From the NCBI RefSeq assembly GCF_900104055.1, contig NZ_FNJQ01000003.1, positions 62,001 through 126,000 of the forward strand: 64,000 nucleotides of DNA, given 5' to 3'. A program made the position numbers and the translations under genes. The notes below the pieces were generated by a model, which was given only the letters and a program-made list of their open reading frames with translations, had not been told where the DNA came from and did no database searches. Source of the DNA: Pseudoselenomonas ruminantium (GTDB lineage: Bacteria; Bacillota; Negativicutes; Selenomonadales; Selenomonadaceae). Of the stretch, positions 25,189 through 32,610 are shown piece by piece (the stretch's first letter is position 1; every line of letters begins with the position of its first letter).

Positions 25189-26670
25189 TTAGTGTCTATA
25201 GAAAATCTTATTTTCTTTTGCCCATTCTGCAATGACTGCACGATAATCTGCTGGTAATCTTTGATTACAATAACCAAGCGCCTGTGTAATTCTGCCCTGT
25301 TTCACCTCAATACAAGCAACGTATTTTTCCTGTTTCTTCATCGCTACGATTAACGACCATTTTGATAGAACATCCGAATTATAACTTGCAACACAGTTAT
25401 GGAATAAATTCCCCCATTTATGTAATTCATTTGTATTTTTAGGCAAATGGAATGTATATTCCCCCAGATGATTTTCTAAGGCCAATTCTTTTTCATTATA
25501 TTCATACATTCTATTCTCACGTTTGTAATTCTCCCCTGCGTTCCTATAACGGTTTACTATATCCGGGCGTGCGATAAACAGCTCATCTACTAATGCATCG
25601 TGGACTTCCTGGCTAAGCCCTTCATTAAGCAATCGCCGATACACTGTCTGGTCTATCAGTCCTTCGTTATTATCCAGTTCAGCTTCCACAAATATTCTCA
25701 ACGTATCTAATGCAGCATAGGTGAAATTATCATTACACCAACGAAGAACACGCGGAGCAATAGCTTTTTCCTCTCGATGACGCAGCAACCAACGACAAAA
25801 CCGTTGAAAACGATTCAGGTCATAGGCTCCTGTTCCTCTTAAATTCAACACACCTACGGTGCCATTGTAACGCATATCCAGTAATCGGTAACCAAAAATC
25901 TCTTCCCGATAGAAAAAACGACGAATGATATTGATATCCGTAAATCCGCATTGACGAAGAAAAATGTATACCAATATGCTTTCCGGGCTCCTCACATAGG
26001 CTTTACGTAAACTGGGTGGCAGATTTTTTATATCCAAATATCTGCACAATTCCCGATAACTATCAAAGCGTCCCTGCTCCTTTATTGCTTTATAAGCCGC
26101 CTGTCCCAAAACATCTTTCAGAATATATATATTTGGATCCAATGCGCTTTCACAAAATGCAATTAAATGCTTTAAGCCATGATCATCACCTAAATAACTG
26201 GGACGAAATCCGTATTTGTCTTCAGCTATTTCCCTCAAATATTCTATGGCCACATCAGTAACCATGGCTGGTATATCAACGTGCCTTGCCGCCAATAATT
26301 CCGGAAATAATATACTCCCCCCACAAACATAGCCATTGCGCCAGTTCCTTATATCATTGCCCACAATGGATGCAGGCCACCCCTGCAGATTGCCATGATC
26401 AATATCACATTCAATCGTCCACTCCTTATCCGTAACCTCAGTAATCGCATTTTCCTCTAAAGTAACCCTTTTGATATGTAAAGCAAGTTCTACCGTTCTA
26501 TTGGAAAACAACTCTACACTCCAGCTCAATGGCAAATAGACATAGGAAAATCGCCAGTCATCTATTCTTAGCTCCTTCATACGATGCTCTAAATCGTCCT
26601 GTGTGCAATCTTTCTCCTGCCAATCGTCTTCTATTGCATTGTAATAAAAACACCTTTTCTTATTGTCCAT
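25189..26670 (-). CDS. PcfJ-like domain protein
   Basis: The 493-residue protein has an unrecognised N-terminal 370 residues and a C-terminal PcfJ-like domain: LGEYTFHLPKNTNELHKWGN, then LFHNCVASY, IVAMKKQEKYVACIEVK and ITQALGYCNQRLPADY. PcfJ proteins occur on conjugative plasmids and other mobile elements; their activity is not established. ATG 26670 (GGGGGAG upstream) is preferred over 26682. Co-transcribed with the FtsZ-like gene. Confidence 0.7.
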   Translation of the reverse strand: MDNKKRCFYYNAIEDDWQEKDCTQDDLEHRMKELRIDDWRFSYVYLPLSWSVELFSNRTVELALHIKRVTLEENAITEVTDKEWTIECDIDHGNLQGWPASIVGNDIRNWRNGYVCGGSILFPELLAARHVDIPAMVTDVAIEYLREIAEDKYGFRPSYLGDDHGLKHLIAFCESALDPNIYILKDVLGQAAYKAIKEQGRFDSYRELCRYLDIKNLPPSLRKAYVRSPESILVYIFLRQCGFTDINIIRRFFYREEIFGYRLLDMRYNGTVGVLNLRGTGAYDLNRFQRFCRWLLRHREEKAIAPRVLRWCNDNFTYAALDTLRIFVEAELDNNEGLIDQTVYRRLLNEGLSQEVHDALVDELFIARPDIVNRYRNAGENYKRENRMYEYNEKELALENHLGEYTFHLPKNTNELHKWGNLFHNCVASYNSDVLSKWSLIVAMKKQEKYVACIEVKQGRITQALGYCNQRLPADYRAVIAEWAKENKIFYRH

Positions 26671-26697
26671 TTTCTCCCCCATGTATCTTTATATAAT

Positions 26698-26736
26698 CCT
26701 GGCTATAGCTACTTTTTCTAAGTTTCTATAGCCAGG
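26698..26736. terminator. 11-bp inverted repeat between the YaaW-like and PcfJ-like genes
   Basis: CCTGGCTATAG / CTATAGCCAGG with a 17-base loop. There is no T-run after it on the minus strand, so it is more likely a processing or partial-termination hairpin inside the operon than a full terminator. Confidence 0.55.
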
Positions 26737-26747
26737 GGTATTCATTT

Positions 26748-27473
26748 TTAATAAGAGTTATACTTCGCACGAATATATGCAACTTGAATCACAGCGGGAA
26801 CTGTTACGCGATACGCAGGTCCGGCAATATCTATAGCCAGCCAAAGGGCATTCAATGCTATGCCTACTGGGCCAGCAAAAACTGAAATTGCCTTCGTCAA
26901 GGCCGCATTTCCAGCCACACTGATTCCTCTACCCAAAAGGGTTCTTGCCACAGCATTGGCCACAATTACGGATATCTTGTATGGCGAGAATCCGGTTTTG
27001 AGAATCATCATCTGCAGAGCAGCTATCACGGCCTGTTTAGTAAAATGATTCACCTTTATATCTAGGTTATCAATCAGCTCCTTCATCTGATCATCATCCA
27101 TTTCATCCAACGCTTTTATCAAGATTTTGCAAAGCAAGTTCATCTCGATAACCGATATGCTCGCATCGGAATTATAGTTCACATTAAGGTAATCGCACAC
27201 ATCGCACAGTACCTCTCGATATGTCACCCCTTCTCCACCACGTAGAAAGTTAACAAAGGTATTGCCGCCAAAGCACTGCAACTCAGCAGCAATATCCTGC
27301 CAATACGCATTGGGATTATTACGATTGTTTTTATAACCAGAGGTAGAAGTTAGTTCTTCGGTAAGCCGCAAATCACCATCTTCATCTCTCGTCAAATAAT
27401 CTACCAAAACTTGCAAATCATCATTTTCAGCAATGGACAGGATTTCCAGATCTTCGTCGTTACGGTACGTCAT
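26748..27473 (-). CDS. YaaW-like protein (UPF0174 family)
   Basis: The 241 residues follow E. coli YaaW along the length: an acidic N-terminus, YWQDIAAELQCFGGNTFVNF with the hallmark GEL-H/CFGG, VTYREVLCDVCDYLNV, and the C-terminal GPVGIALNALW then AYRVTVPAVIQVAYIR. The last 100 residues hold hydrophobic, glycine-containing segments that could enter a membrane. Function of the family is unknown. It has an excellent GGAGG and one copy of the shared island promoter upstream, and leads the PcfJ/FtsZ-like transcript. Confidence 0.82.
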   Translation of the reverse strand: MTYRNDEDLEILSIAENDDLQVLVDYLTRDEDGDLRLTEELTSTSGYKNNRNNPNAYWQDIAAELQCFGGNTFVNFLRGGEGVTYREVLCDVCDYLNVNYNSDASISVIEMNLLCKILIKALDEMDDDQMKELIDNLDIKVNHFTKQAVIAALQMMILKTGFSPYKISVIVANAVARTLLGRGISVAGNAALTKAISVFAGPVGIALNALWLAIDIAGPAYRVTVPAVIQVAYIRAKYNSY

Positions 27474-27510
27474 GATATTTTCCTCCTAAATTCAACAAAT
27501 GATTGACCTT

Positions 27511-27550
27511 CTATCTATATAAACCACTCTTCAGTAGTATTTTTGGCATT
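27511..27550 (-). promoter_or_regulatory. Island promoter element copy e (YaaW-like operon)
   Basis: On the minus strand AATGCCAAAA (27550-27541), 15 bases, then GGTTTATATAG from 27525. It stands 38 bases before the YaaW start codon. Confidence 0.75.
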
Positions 27551-27567
27551 TTGCCTTAAAAATTTTA

Positions 27568-27765
27568 TTATCCGTCTCCAATGAGCCAACTAAGTATCCC
27601 ACCAAGGAGAACTACTTCAGTCACAACAGGTGCGATGACATCTACAACTACACTAGGATCCTCTTTGATAACAGGACATACTGCTGCTGCCAGAATGGCA
27701 CCTGCCGTCGTGTTAGTAATGGCAGTCTCAACTGCACCCACTTCTCTTACTTGATTCATTTTCAT
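27568..27765 (-). CDS. Small hydrophobic peptide, glycine/valine-rich
   Basis: 65 residues: a short polar N-terminus (MKMNQVREVGAVET) then two hydrophobic stretches and the ending LGGILSWLIGDG. AAAGGACG lies upstream of ATG 27765. Its VVDVIAPVV segment and Gly-Trp-Leu ending resemble the 76-residue peptide at 30809-31039 (IVSVIAPTVV, RWLGRD), suggesting paralogy. It is co-transcribed with the 333-residue nuclease-like protein. Membrane-acting effector or small hydrophobic toxin is an inference. Confidence 0.65.
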   Translation of the reverse strand: MKMNQVREVGAVETAITNTTAGAILAAAVCPVIKEDPSVVVDVIAPVVTEVVLLGGILSWLIGDG

Positions 27766-27827
27766 TATGGACACGTCCTTTCTTTTAACATCAAGCATCG
27801 TAACGGTTGGCAGCATACAGGACTGAC

Positions 27828-28829
27828 TCAGTCATCTCCAAAAAAGAAGCTGCCAATAACGCCAATAGCGGCTCCTGCTGCTACGAAGGGTGCGGCGGCA
27901 GCTACGATAGGAGCTGCTGCGGTCAGTCCTATAGCTGCAGTGGCGGCGCCTGCTCCTGCAGAGATAGTTGCTGCTGCGGTGCCTACGGCTGCTGCGCCTG
28001 TGGTGATAGCCGTTCCTATGACTGGCGCTGATGTCACGACGGCAGCAGCCGCTCCAGCAGTTTCGATAGCAGCAGCCCCTGCTGCCGTACTAGCAATGAC
28101 GCTCCCCACTGCTCCAGCTCCGTATCCTACCACTCCTGCCTTAGCAGTATCCACGACTACATCACCAGCAGCTTCGCCCACAGTCTTTTTACCTCTGACC
28201 ACCTCCACGATATTGCTGCCCAGGCTGAACCCGGCTCCAGCAATAGCACCAGATTTAGCAGCTTTCATCCCAACACTGTGGGCTGTGCTTACACGTTTTG
28301 CACCACTGTATAGGTGAGATGTCACAGGTGCATTGGAGTTGCCGGTGATTCTACTCTCACGCTGCATGAAATCTGCCAGTTTCTTGGCTTCACCATCTGT
28401 CACATGACATTCGCGCACTTTCACGCCCACTTTATTGCCGGCTTCCTTAAATGTTTGGAGATGAGCGTTGCCCTTGTCCAGCAAGACCTCCTGCCCAGCG
28501 TATTCGCCAAAGTCAATCTGCTTGGGCTTGTAACCGGACTTCACCTGTTGCAATACTTCAGTGCCGTTTGACTTGATATACCGAAGGTCTGCGATACCAT
28601 TGTTGTTGATAACCTCCGTATGGCGGCCTAGGGCACTGGCATGACCAGCTTCCAGTTCTTCCATTACGAACCCCTTGAAGCCTTTAGTGCCTCCTCGCAT
28701 GGTGTTCAATTTAGCGAGCCCATCCCCCATTCTCTCATAGGCCTGCATCCCCTTGACCGCACGCTTGATTGCACCACTGTTCTGATGGAGGGCTGCCGCT
28801 GCTTCGTTTACATGATTCTTTTTTGCCAT
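27828..28829 (-). CDS. Putative nuclease-like N-terminus fused to a long Ala/Gly-rich membrane region
   Basis: Of 333 residues, the first 180 are soluble and contain GIADLRYIKSNGTEVLQQVK then SGYKPKQIDF, a D-x(n)-QxK arrangement like restriction-endonuclease folds (weak evidence). From about residue 195 the sequence becomes almost pure Ala/Gly/Val/Ile glycine-zipper repeats ending GVIGSFFFGDD. ATG 28829 is preferred (an upstream GTG is too close to the ribosome site). Two tandem copies of the shared island promoter precede it. A membrane-inserting effector is my inference. Confidence 0.7.
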   Translation of the reverse strand: MAKKNHVNEAAAALHQNSGAIKRAVKGMQAYERMGDGLAKLNTMRGGTKGFKGFVMEELEAGHASALGRHTEVINNNGIADLRYIKSNGTEVLQQVKSGYKPKQIDFGEYAGQEVLLDKGNAHLQTFKEAGNKVGVKVRECHVTDGEAKKLADFMQRESRITGNSNAPVTSHLYSGAKRVSTAHSVGMKAAKSGAIAGAGFSLGSNIVEVVRGKKTVGEAAGDVVVDTAKAGVVGYGAGAVGSVIASTAAGAAAIETAGAAAAVVTSAPVIGTAITTGAAAVGTAAATISAGAGAATAAIGLTAAAPIVAAAAPFVAAGAAIGVIGSFFFGDD

Positions 28830-28862
28830 AATAGACACATCCTTTCTTATACGCTTGAAATT

Positions 28863-28905
28863 CTCTCACTTTATTTAACCGTTCCTGGGAACAGTTTTTG
28901 GCATT
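28863..28905 (-). promoter_or_regulatory. Island promoter element copy d2 (proximal)
   Basis: Minus strand: AATG-type start GAAATGCCAAAA (core 28905-28896), 15 bases, GGTTAAATAAAGTGAGAG (28880-28863), upstream of the nuclease-like/glycine-zipper gene. Confidence 0.75.
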
Positions 28906-28934
28906 TCCTGCGAAAAAAGTTTCACATTCTATTG

Positions 28935-28978
28935 CCTTTCACTATATATAACCGTTCCTACGGATAGCTTTTGGCATT
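28935..28978 (-). promoter_or_regulatory. Island promoter element copy d1 (distal)
   Basis: Minus strand: AATGCCAAAA (28978-28969), 15 bases, GGTTATATATAGTGAAAGG (28953-28935). This is the best match to the consensus and is arranged in tandem with copy d2, 73 bases apart. Confidence 0.8.
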
Positions 28979-28985
28979 TTTCGAC

Positions 28986-29019
28986 AAAAAAATAGCCGCA
29001 TGCACATGCAAGCGACTAT
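28986..29019 (-). terminator. Terminator after the sigma-like gene
   Basis: An imperfect stem containing TTGCATG/CATGC and ATAG/CTAT arms, followed on the minus strand by seven T. It directly abuts island promoter copy d1. Confidence 0.65.
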
Positions 29020-29040
29020 AGATATTCATTATGCTATTTT

Positions 29041-30093
29041 TCATTCTTTAACCAAATGCCATTTATTAAACAAATGCCATATATATTTGTTTATTTCAGT
29101 ATAATTTTTTCTCCAAGTATCCGGACGCAAACTGAGTTCATCAGACATTCTAGGCATAAGTATGTTATGTATCTTTTTGACAAGTCTTCTGCGGAGGAGT
29201 ATAAGTTTTTCAGCAATATCTTTATCTATGTCATTATCTTTGTTCAATTCATAAAAAACGATTTTTTTTTCATATTTCTTGTAGAGATACTTATTGGTGC
29301 TATAGAATTCCAAATTAATATAATCCTTCTTTTCTTCCGCTCGTTTCTTTCCTACATCGCCTTTTACAAATTGTATAGCCCAATACCCTTGTGCTTCATT
29401 TTGACGATTCTTCCCCCTCTTATCGGTATAATTATTGGAATTCTCCAATACATAATCTATTGCATCATCATAAAGATATGCCATCTCATTTCCTTCATCT
29501 TCTGCTTTCTTATTTGACGCATCTATTAAAAATGTATTTTTGACGGCTCCATCTTTCAGTTCCGCATTCATCGATCCTGTATATCTTCTATCGAATACAG
29601 TACTTTGAAATTCCTTCCATTCTTCATCAGAATATCCACAATTTGATACTAAAAATTGATGAACACGTTCTCTGTTCAAAAGGTTAAATTTTAATGCCGC
29701 AGTTATATCCTTGGAGTCCATGCCATACTTCAGTGCAATACTGCGCAAAGCCCCCCTAATTTCTACTTTCCTAATTTCCGCTTCATCAGGGTTTTCTTCT
29801 TCGTATTTTTCAGCTTCTAATCCTTTACATTTTAATTTGTAGCGTTTTCTCGTATCCTCCACAAAATCATGATTGTTTTTTTCACAATATTTCTTTACTA
29901 TTTCCTCAAAGGCTTTCCAGTATAATTCACCATCGCTATCTTCATTTTCAGAGAATACCATCCTGTATGTTTTGTCTAACAATAACATTTTCTTATCATG
30001 CAGATCCTTCTTTTCATGGTGATTGAGGCCATCTCTGCTTTGTAGCGCCAAGACCTCCTGCAGCAGCGTGTCTATCTCAGGATTCGCGTTCAT
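29041..30093 (-). CDS. Unrecognised helical protein paired with CARF gene; possible sigma-like factor
   Basis: The 350-residue protein is charged and helical. A stretch at about 55-95 (ELYWKAFEEIVKKYCEKNNH, then DFVEDTRKRYKLKCKG) has the spacing of sigma-70 region 2 (a helical LWKAIEKYDPEKG-like pattern). The part NTFLIDASNKKAEDEGNEMA resembles the linker of diverged sigma factors, and the C-terminus (LILLRRRLVKKIHNILMPRM on) could be a region-4-like helix-turn-helix. Similarity is by eye and weak. It starts 17 bases after the CARF gene and is flanked by copies of an island-specific promoter, which supports a transcription role. Confidence 0.55.
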   Translation of the reverse strand: MNANPEIDTLLQEVLALQSRDGLNHHEKKDLHDKKMLLLDKTYRMVFSENEDSDGELYWKAFEEIVKKYCEKNNHDFVEDTRKRYKLKCKGLEAEKYEEENPDEAEIRKVEIRGALRSIALKYGMDSKDITAALKFNLLNRERVHQFLVSNCGYSDEEWKEFQSTVFDRRYTGSMNAELKDGAVKNTFLIDASNKKAEDEGNEMAYLYDDAIDYVLENSNNYTDKRGKNRQNEAQGYWAIQFVKGDVGKKRAEEKKDYINLEFYSTNKYLYKKYEKKIVFYELNKDNDIDKDIAEKLILLRRRLVKKIHNILMPRMSDELSLRPDTWRKNYTEINKYIWHLFNKWHLVKE

Positions 30094-30110
30094 CACTCTC
30101 ACCGCCTTAT

Positions 30111-30743
30111 TTAACCAATCATAAACCTCAGGAATTCATCCGTGCTCTTTTTCTGGCCGGGCTTAGTATTGTTTACCAGAGTGTTAATATAGAACAGACT
30201 GGTTATATCGATAATATCAGAAGTTGCCGAAGTATTTGAATCTCCTCGATAATACTGGGCATATACCATGCAATCCACGTCAACATCTTTTCCAGCCTTA
30301 GCTGCGTAGGACATGGCAATCAAACTGCAGATGGTATTGCACTTCATACCAAAGGTCATATCAGCATAGATGCGGTCACCATCCTGGAAGTAATCGGAAA
30401 TCTCCTGGAAGTGACGACTGAAGGTCAGCGAATCCATCTCATCGCGTTGTTTCGTGTGGTCAGGTTCATAGATTTCTACGAAAGTAGCCTTTGCCTTATG
30501 GTCTTCCAGAATTTCCTCCATTTCTTTTCTCAAGATTTTATAGTTTTTTTCCGGATTAGTGGTCTGCGTCAGGGTGGTGATGATTAGTATATCATCCTTT
30601 TCATCTATGTTGGCATCCAGCAAATAGGAGATGGGTGCAAAATAATTTCTGTTACCCATGTCAAAATCACGACTTTGGTAGAGTACCCTTTTCTCTGGAT
30701 CATCAGGGGTCATCATAACCGTAGAAAAAAACACCTTTCGCAT
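30111..30743 (-). CDS. Stand-alone CARF-domain protein (TM1812-like)
   Basis: The 210-residue protein has a CARF/Rossmann pattern: strand MRKVFFSTVMM, IIITTLTQ region, and the diagnostic DGDRIYADMTFGMKCNT loop (D-x-T-x-G) that in TM1812/Csx1 proteins contacts cyclic oligoadenylate. No HEPN or other effector domain is attached. It could be a cOA sensor acting on the next gene, or a ring nuclease that ends the signal. ATG 30743 is favoured (GGAG upstream); 30758 is possible. Confidence 0.78.
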   Translation of the reverse strand: MRKVFFSTVMMTPDDPEKRVLYQSRDFDMGNRNYFAPISYLLDANIDEKDDILIITTLTQTTNPEKNYKILRKEMEEILEDHKAKATFVEIYEPDHTKQRDEMDSLTFSRHFQEISDYFQDGDRIYADMTFGMKCNTICSLIAMSYAAKAGKDVDVDCMVYAQYYRGDSNTSATSDIIDITSLFYINTLVNNTKPGQKKSTDEFLRFMIG

Positions 30744-30808
30744 TTCAGTCATCTCCATTTCGTAATCAATATCCTTCTAGGCATATATATTCTACAAAGC
30801 AATCGTCT

Positions 30809-31039
30809 TTACCTGCCCGCAAATGCAATAGGCTTGAGTCCAAAAGAATCTCTGCCCAGCCATCTGCCCACAGCGCCAACTACACCACCTGCAGCTATGA
30901 TGATGGGGACAACAGTCGGGGCAATGACTGATACAATAAATATTGGCGATGAACAATCTATGATAGTACCAACGCCCATCTCCCCACCAATACCAGTTCC
31001 TACTGTCTTTTCACTGCTTGCAATGTTGTTCTTCATCAT
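30809..31039 (-). CDS. Small hydrophobic peptide with glycine-rich segment
   Basis: 76 residues starting MMKNNIASSEKTVG, with a hydrophobic core IVSVIAPTVVPIIIAAGGVV and a C-terminal GRWLGRDSFGLKP. AAGGAGG precedes ATG 31039. It follows glycine-zipper peptide A by 13 bases and precedes the CARF gene in the same transcript. It is related to the 65-residue peptide at 27568-27765. Confidence 0.68.
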   Translation of the reverse strand: MMKNNIASSEKTVGTGIGGEMGVGTIIDCSSPIFIVSVIAPTVVPIIIAAGGVVGAVGRWLGRDSFGLKPIAFAGR

Positions 31040-31052
31040 GATGAATTCCTCC

Positions 31053-31238
31053 TTACTTTTTCTCATCATCAAAAAGTTTGCCAACTTGATTCCCTATAGC
31101 AGCTCCACCGACTGCTGCTACCACTGTAACCGCTGCTGCCGGGATACCTACAGCTCCTCCCATAGCTGCGATTCCGATACCTCCAATAGACCGTCCAACT
31201 AAAACTCCGATGCCACCGCCAATAATTTCTTTCTTCAT
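31053..31238 (-). CDS. Glycine-zipper membrane peptide A
   Basis: The 61-residue peptide begins MKKEIIGGGIGVLVGRSIGG and is an almost uninterrupted glycine-zipper hydrophobic segment ending in KLFDDEKK. Such peptides can oligomerise in membranes. AAGGAGG precedes the ATG and island promoter copy b lies upstream. It heads the transcript carrying the 76-residue peptide, CARF and sigma-like genes. It is a near copy of peptide B at 31375-31557. Confidence 0.75.
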   Translation of the reverse strand: MKKEIIGGGIGVLVGRSIGGIGIAAMGGAVGIPAAAVTVVAAVGGAAIGNQVGKLFDDEKK

Positions 31239-31267
31239 TTCAAGCGCCTCCTTAATAAGTTATTTAA

Positions 31268-31311
31268 CCTTTCACTTAATATAACCATTCCTAGTTACGA
31301 TTTTTGGCATT
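31268..31311 (-). promoter_or_regulatory. Island promoter element copy b
   Basis: Minus strand: AATGCCAAAA (31311-31302), 15 bases, GGTTATATTAAGTGAAAGG (31286-31268), upstream of peptide A and hence of the CARF and sigma-like genes. Confidence 0.8.
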
Positions 31312-31374
31312 TTATCAAAAATTTTTTGCTAACCTCCTGACCAGCTTCATACAATCTCCTATCAATCATCGGTA

Positions 31375-31557
31375 TTACTTCTCATCATCAAAAAGCTTGA
31401 CAACCTGATTTCCCATAGCAGCTCCACCGACTGCTGCTACCATTGTAACAATAGCCGCGGGGATGCCTACAGCTCCTCCCATAGCTGCGATTCCAATACC
31501 GCCAATAGCTCGACCTACTAAAGCTCCGATGCCACCGCCAATAATTTCCTTCTTCAT
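31375..31557 (-). CDS. Glycine-zipper membrane peptide B
   Basis: 60 residues, differing from peptide A at only about seven positions. The duplication includes the promoter, leader and ribosome site, with a period of about 319 bases. It has its own island promoter copy a. Conservation of the reading frame in both copies argues that the product is used. Confidence 0.75.
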   Translation of the reverse strand: MKKEIIGGGIGALVGRAIGGIGIAAMGGAVGIPAAIVTMVAAVGGAAMGNQVVKLFDDEK

Positions 31558-31586
31558 TTCAAGCGCCTCCTTAATAAGTTATTTAA

Positions 31587-31630
31587 CCTCTCACTTAATA
31601 TAACCATTCCCAGCTACGGGTTTTGGCATT
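31587..31630 (-). promoter_or_regulatory. Island promoter element copy a
   Basis: Minus strand: AATGCCAAAA (31630-31621), 15 bases, GGTTATATTAAGTGAGAGG (31605-31587), upstream of peptide B. Confidence 0.8.
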
Positions 31631-31681
31631 TCTTCAAAAATTTATGTTCATCACGCTGCACGCTCCTTTTTGCTCTATTAA

Positions 31682-31726
31682 CCCTTTCATCATATATAAC
31701 CATTCCTGTACTTTCGTTTTGGCATT
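31682..31726 (-). promoter_or_regulatory. Island promoter element copy c
   Basis: Minus strand: AATGCCAAAA (31726-31717), 15 bases, GGTTATATATGATGAAAGG (31701-31683). It faces only a tiny frame of 5-15 codons (31630-31665) before copy a begins, perhaps the remains of a third duplicated unit. Confidence 0.75.
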
Positions 31727-31732
31727 TTAGGT

Positions 31733-31758
31733 AAAAAAAATACAGGCTTGTGCCTGTA
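31733..31758 (-). terminator. Terminator of the type III effector operon
   Basis: TACAGGC / GCCTGTA stem with loop of four (31741-31758) followed on the minus strand by eight T, just after cas6. Confidence 0.88.
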
Positions 31759-31773
31759 TATAGGATACCGTTA

Positions 31774-32589
31774 TCAATTTTTATCTATAATGCGCACCTG
31801 CCCCAACCCATGGGATGTCCAGCGACCTACCCCTGCAAATTCCGCATAAGCGGCAAGTACGGCCAAGATCCCCTTGTATGTATCCGAGAGATTATTCACC
31901 CCATAGGTGAACCTGCCTACAAAACATCTGGCGCTGCGCTGGGGAGATAGCTTAATCCAACAACTTTTCCCCTGCCAGGACAGTGGAAGAATAGCGGAGG
32001 CCGCTTCAGCTACTAACGTCCTCGATATATCCCCAGGCATCCTTAGCGCCGCCCACTTATCTGCCAATGAGCCGAATACATACTCTGGCAAGGGCCAGGG
32101 AAAATCATTTTTGCCTGACCTGAAGGTAGTAGCAGATTGAAAATCCATCGTTATAGATGATGGCAGAGCGCAGGAGAAGCACTCTGCCATCATTTCTGTT
32201 GGTTCTACTACTCCAGAATACTCACATAGTTCCGGGTCTGCATATACACGTTCCACATCCAGCTGCAGATTTCCTAAATAAATCTTATAACCTGGCTGCA
32301 AACTCAGAAATGCCTGCAAAACCTCATCACTCAATGCAGTCACACGCCATCTTAGCAGCTGTCCCTCCTTGATATACAGCCGATTGTTAGTTGCGCTTAT
32401 TTTTCCGTAGAATGCCAACTCTGCAGCGGTAAAAGGCTTGATTAACATTTGATTATGGATGTAGTCAGCCATTACTGGCGAGTAATCTTTTAATATTTTG
32501 AAACACAAGCCATGCATCTGCTGGCCATGATACAATGGCAAGCTGTCAGTGTTTAAAGCTCTCAGCTCATATACTATAGCACCAATCAT
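31774..32589 (-). CDS. cas6: Cas6 CRISPR endoribonuclease
   Basis: The 271-residue RAMP protein processes pre-crRNA at the repeat. Visible features are an N-terminal ferredoxin-like half with HGLCFKIL, the conserved SATTFRSGKNDFPWPLPEYV segment of Cas6 proteins, and the C-terminal glycine-rich loop GVGRWTSHGLGQVRI. The CRISPR repeat has a TACCGC/GCGGTA hairpin suited to it. Last gene of the effector operon. Confidence 0.88.
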   Translation of the reverse strand: MIGAIVYELRALNTDSLPLYHGQQMHGLCFKILKDYSPVMADYIHNQMLIKPFTAAELAFYGKISATNNRLYIKEGQLLRWRVTALSDEVLQAFLSLQPGYKIYLGNLQLDVERVYADPELCEYSGVVEPTEMMAECFSCALPSSITMDFQSATTFRSGKNDFPWPLPEYVFGSLADKWAALRMPGDISRTLVAEAASAILPLSWQGKSCWIKLSPQRSARCFVGRFTYGVNNLSDTYKGILAVLAAYAEFAGVGRWTSHGLGQVRIIDKN

Positions 32590-32610
32590 TGCAATTAACC
32601 ATTCTCCATC

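Noticed and set aside
27751-28317. Plus-strand Ala/Pro-rich and Cys/Ser-rich frames
   Set aside because: Mirror frames of the Ala/Gly-rich tail on the minus strand.
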